From Chitinophaga flava (GTDB lineage Bacteria > Bacteroidota > Bacteroidia > Chitinophagales > Chitinophagaceae): DNA of 64,000 nt. A program made the position numbers and the translations under genes. Positions 62,676-64,000 of this stretch are shown one piece after another; within the stretch, counting starts at the first letter, position 1; each line of letters starts with the position of its first letter. The stretch spans positions 2,046,001-2,110,000 of the forward strand of contig NZ_QFFJ01000002.1 of the NCBI RefSeq assembly GCF_003308995.1. The letters run 5' to 3'. The notes beneath the pieces were generated by a model that saw only the letters and a list, made by a program, of their open reading frames with translations, was not told the origin of the DNA and ran no database searches.

Positions 62676-64000
62676 TCAGCTCAGGGCTTTACCCATATCC
62701 TTTACAAGAGAAAGCATGGCCTGCAGTTGGTCATGGACCTGTTTGGTTTCCAGCATCTCATCCCGGGTGGGGGTAGCACCTTTTCCTTCGTTGATCTCAA
62801 GCTGTCTGAGGTGCACCAGGTTGTGCAGATGTTCATCCAGTGTATCAAAGGCGTTGATGGGAGCCTGTAGTTGGGCTTGCTCACGGGTCCGGGGATCAAT
62901 CATCAGGTACAGCTGGTCCATGTAGGCCAGCAGGTAATTGGTGATTTCCTGGTATTCCGGCCTGGGGAACTGCACACCGTGATGCATGCTGTAGGCGGCC
63001 AGGGCGGCTATATGGGAAGTAAGGGTATGGTTCAGTACTACAAAGTGATATACTTTGGAGGCATTTTTCTGTTTGCTTTTAGGTTCAGACAACATCCGCT
63101 GGAAGGCGGCCATCATATTGGCTGTGTCTACATAGGTGGTTTTACGGGCCAGCTTGAAATCGGTCACGGTATTGCTTTCTCCGGCATATACCTTTAACAC
63201 CAGTTCCAGATATTTCCGGTTGGAGAGCAGCATTTTTTGCATGAACCCGGGCAGCGTATTGTGTTCCCAGGAAGGCCACAGCAACATATTGGCGAAGAAG
63301 GCGATACCACCGCCAATGAAGGTATCGAGTACTCTCTGGGTAGCATTGTAGAGATCAGCCGGATGCAGGAAATGCAACAGGAAGATGATAAAAGGTGTCA
63401 CAAAAAACACGCTCAGTGTATATTGGAAGCTCATAAAACTATAGGCTCCCAGGATACACAGCAACATGGTGATGAATATAATGGTATTGTTGTGTGTGAT
63501 GTAAAGCAGTCCGGCGGCAAAGAGTGCTCCGAGAACAGTACCTATCAGGCGTTGTATGCTGCGTGAGCGGGTAAGGCCGAAGCCGGGTTTCAGGATTACC
63601 ACAATCGTCAGGAGGATCCAGTATACACGGTCCAGATGCAAGGTTATTCCCAGCAGATAACCAGTCACGGTGGCGAGGCTTACGCGGATAGCATGTCTGA
63701 AAATATGGGATTTGAAGGTCAGGTTGTCCCGGAAAGTTTCAAAATCATATTTCTGTCGGGTGGTAAACTTAGACAGTTCCAGCTTGGGATCAATGGTTGC
63801 GTCTTTCAGTCGTTCGAGGCGAGTAAGGCGATGAAGGTTGTAGATCCTTTGCGCCATATCCTGGAGGTTCTGAAGGATATTGGTGAGTGGGATGGTGCGG
63901 GTCCTTTCCGCCAGGGTAGGCAGTTTGAGGGTAATGTCCGCGATAGCCTTTTTCACCTTTTCCATTTCATATTTCAGATTGGTTTTGGGGAGGGAACGTT
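62676..64000 (-). CDS. YccS/FUSC-family inner membrane protein, 5' end outside window
   Basis: At least 441 residues. An in-window methionine occurs at 63965, but the frame stays open to the window edge (it reads SLPKTNLKYE before that methionine), so this is the C-terminal part of a protein that usually has about 700 residues. Residues after the methionine include a helical region, then a cluster of hydrophobic helices (VSLATVTGYLLGITLHLDRV, WILLTIVVILKPGFGLTRSR) typical of the FUSC_2/YccS domain, then a long cytoplasmic helical tail. Family members are aromatic-acid exporter-like proteins of unclear substrate. Confidence 0.88.
   Translation of the reverse strand, partial: RSLPKTNLKYEMEKVKKAIADITLKLPTLAERTRTIPLTNILQNLQDMAQRIYNLHRLTRLERLKDATIDPKLELSKFTTRQKYDFETFRDNLTFKSHIFRHAIRVSLATVTGYLLGITLHLDRVYWILLTIVVILKPGFGLTRSRSIQRLIGTVLGALFAAGLLYITHNNTIIFITMLLCILGAYSFMSFQYTLSVFFVTPFIIFLLHFLHPADLYNATQRVLDTFIGGGIAFFANMLLWPSWEHNTLPGFMQKMLLSNRKYLELVLKVYAGESNTVTDFKLARKTTYVDTANMMAAFQRMLSEPKSKQKNASKVYHFVVLNHTLTSHIAALAAYSMHHGVQFPRPEYQEITNYLLAYMDQLYLMIDPRTREQAQLQAPINAFDTLDEHLHNLVHLRQLEINEGKGATPTRDEMLETKQVHDQLQAMLSLVKDMGKALS

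Noticed and set aside
1..64000. Search for prophage, transposase, integrase, toxin-antitoxin or known anti-phage genes
   Set aside because: No such gene is supported; the accessory content is the polysaccharide locus, the terpene synthase and the non-coding repeat family.

Overview
The window looks like chromosomal DNA of a Bacteroidota bacterium, most likely a Chitinophaga-type member of the Chitinophagaceae. The signs are a SusC/SusD pair, a type IX secretion (gliding-motility) C-terminal domain protein, bacillithiol synthesis, scarce Shine-Dalgarno sequences, and -7 promoter elements of the form TAnnTTTG. The species assignment is inference; no rRNA or tRNA gene was seen. I found no CRISPR array, prophage, transposase or recognisable anti-phage system.

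Layout. 1-7870 is a polysaccharide utilisation locus: SusC C-terminus (cut by the window edge), SusD, a GH2 beta-galactosidase-like enzyme and a GH63-like enzyme. 7882-10883 holds a kinase/PLP-enzyme fusion and rpiA, convergent with an MHS-family transporter. 12.4-19.7 kb holds a cold-shock protein with a long leader, a palindrome-bounded repeat element, a PIF1-like helicase, a luciferase-like oxidoreductase, an orphan lipoprotein and lutABC for lactate oxidation. After about 690 bp with a small Cys-rich ORF and a probable leader RNA, 20401-37753 is one long co-directional exopolysaccharide locus: C4,6-dehydratase, Wza-like export protein, Wzc-like tyrosine kinase, TviB/TviC-type enzymes for UDP-GalNAcA, flippase, polymerase, four glycosyltransferases (one the initiating phosphoglycosyltransferase), acyltransferase, sugar aminotransferase and a beta-helix protein. 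A type IX-secreted protein and a CpsB-like phosphatase follow.

40.2-42.6 kb has msrC, idi and a class I terpene synthase with every canonical motif. 42.6-51.2 kb has two membrane proteins, a complete RND efflux operon and a methyltransferase. A second, longer copy of the repeat element sits at 51.16-51.44 kb, against a large FAD/Fe-S lactate or glycolate dehydrogenase. 55.5-59.8 kb carries glgA, glgC and a GH130 enzyme, convergent with a GT4 glycosyltransferase; bshC and a YccS-like membrane protein (running off the window) finish the sequence.

The observations most worth following are the kinase-lyase fusion (probably phosphorylation then phospho-elimination of an amino alcohol in one polypeptide), the two members of the repeat family with compensatory stem changes, the idi/terpene synthase pair, the glycogen genes linked to GH130, the small Cys-rich ORF before the exopolysaccharide locus, and mutually exclusive hairpins between bshC and the YccS-like gene.
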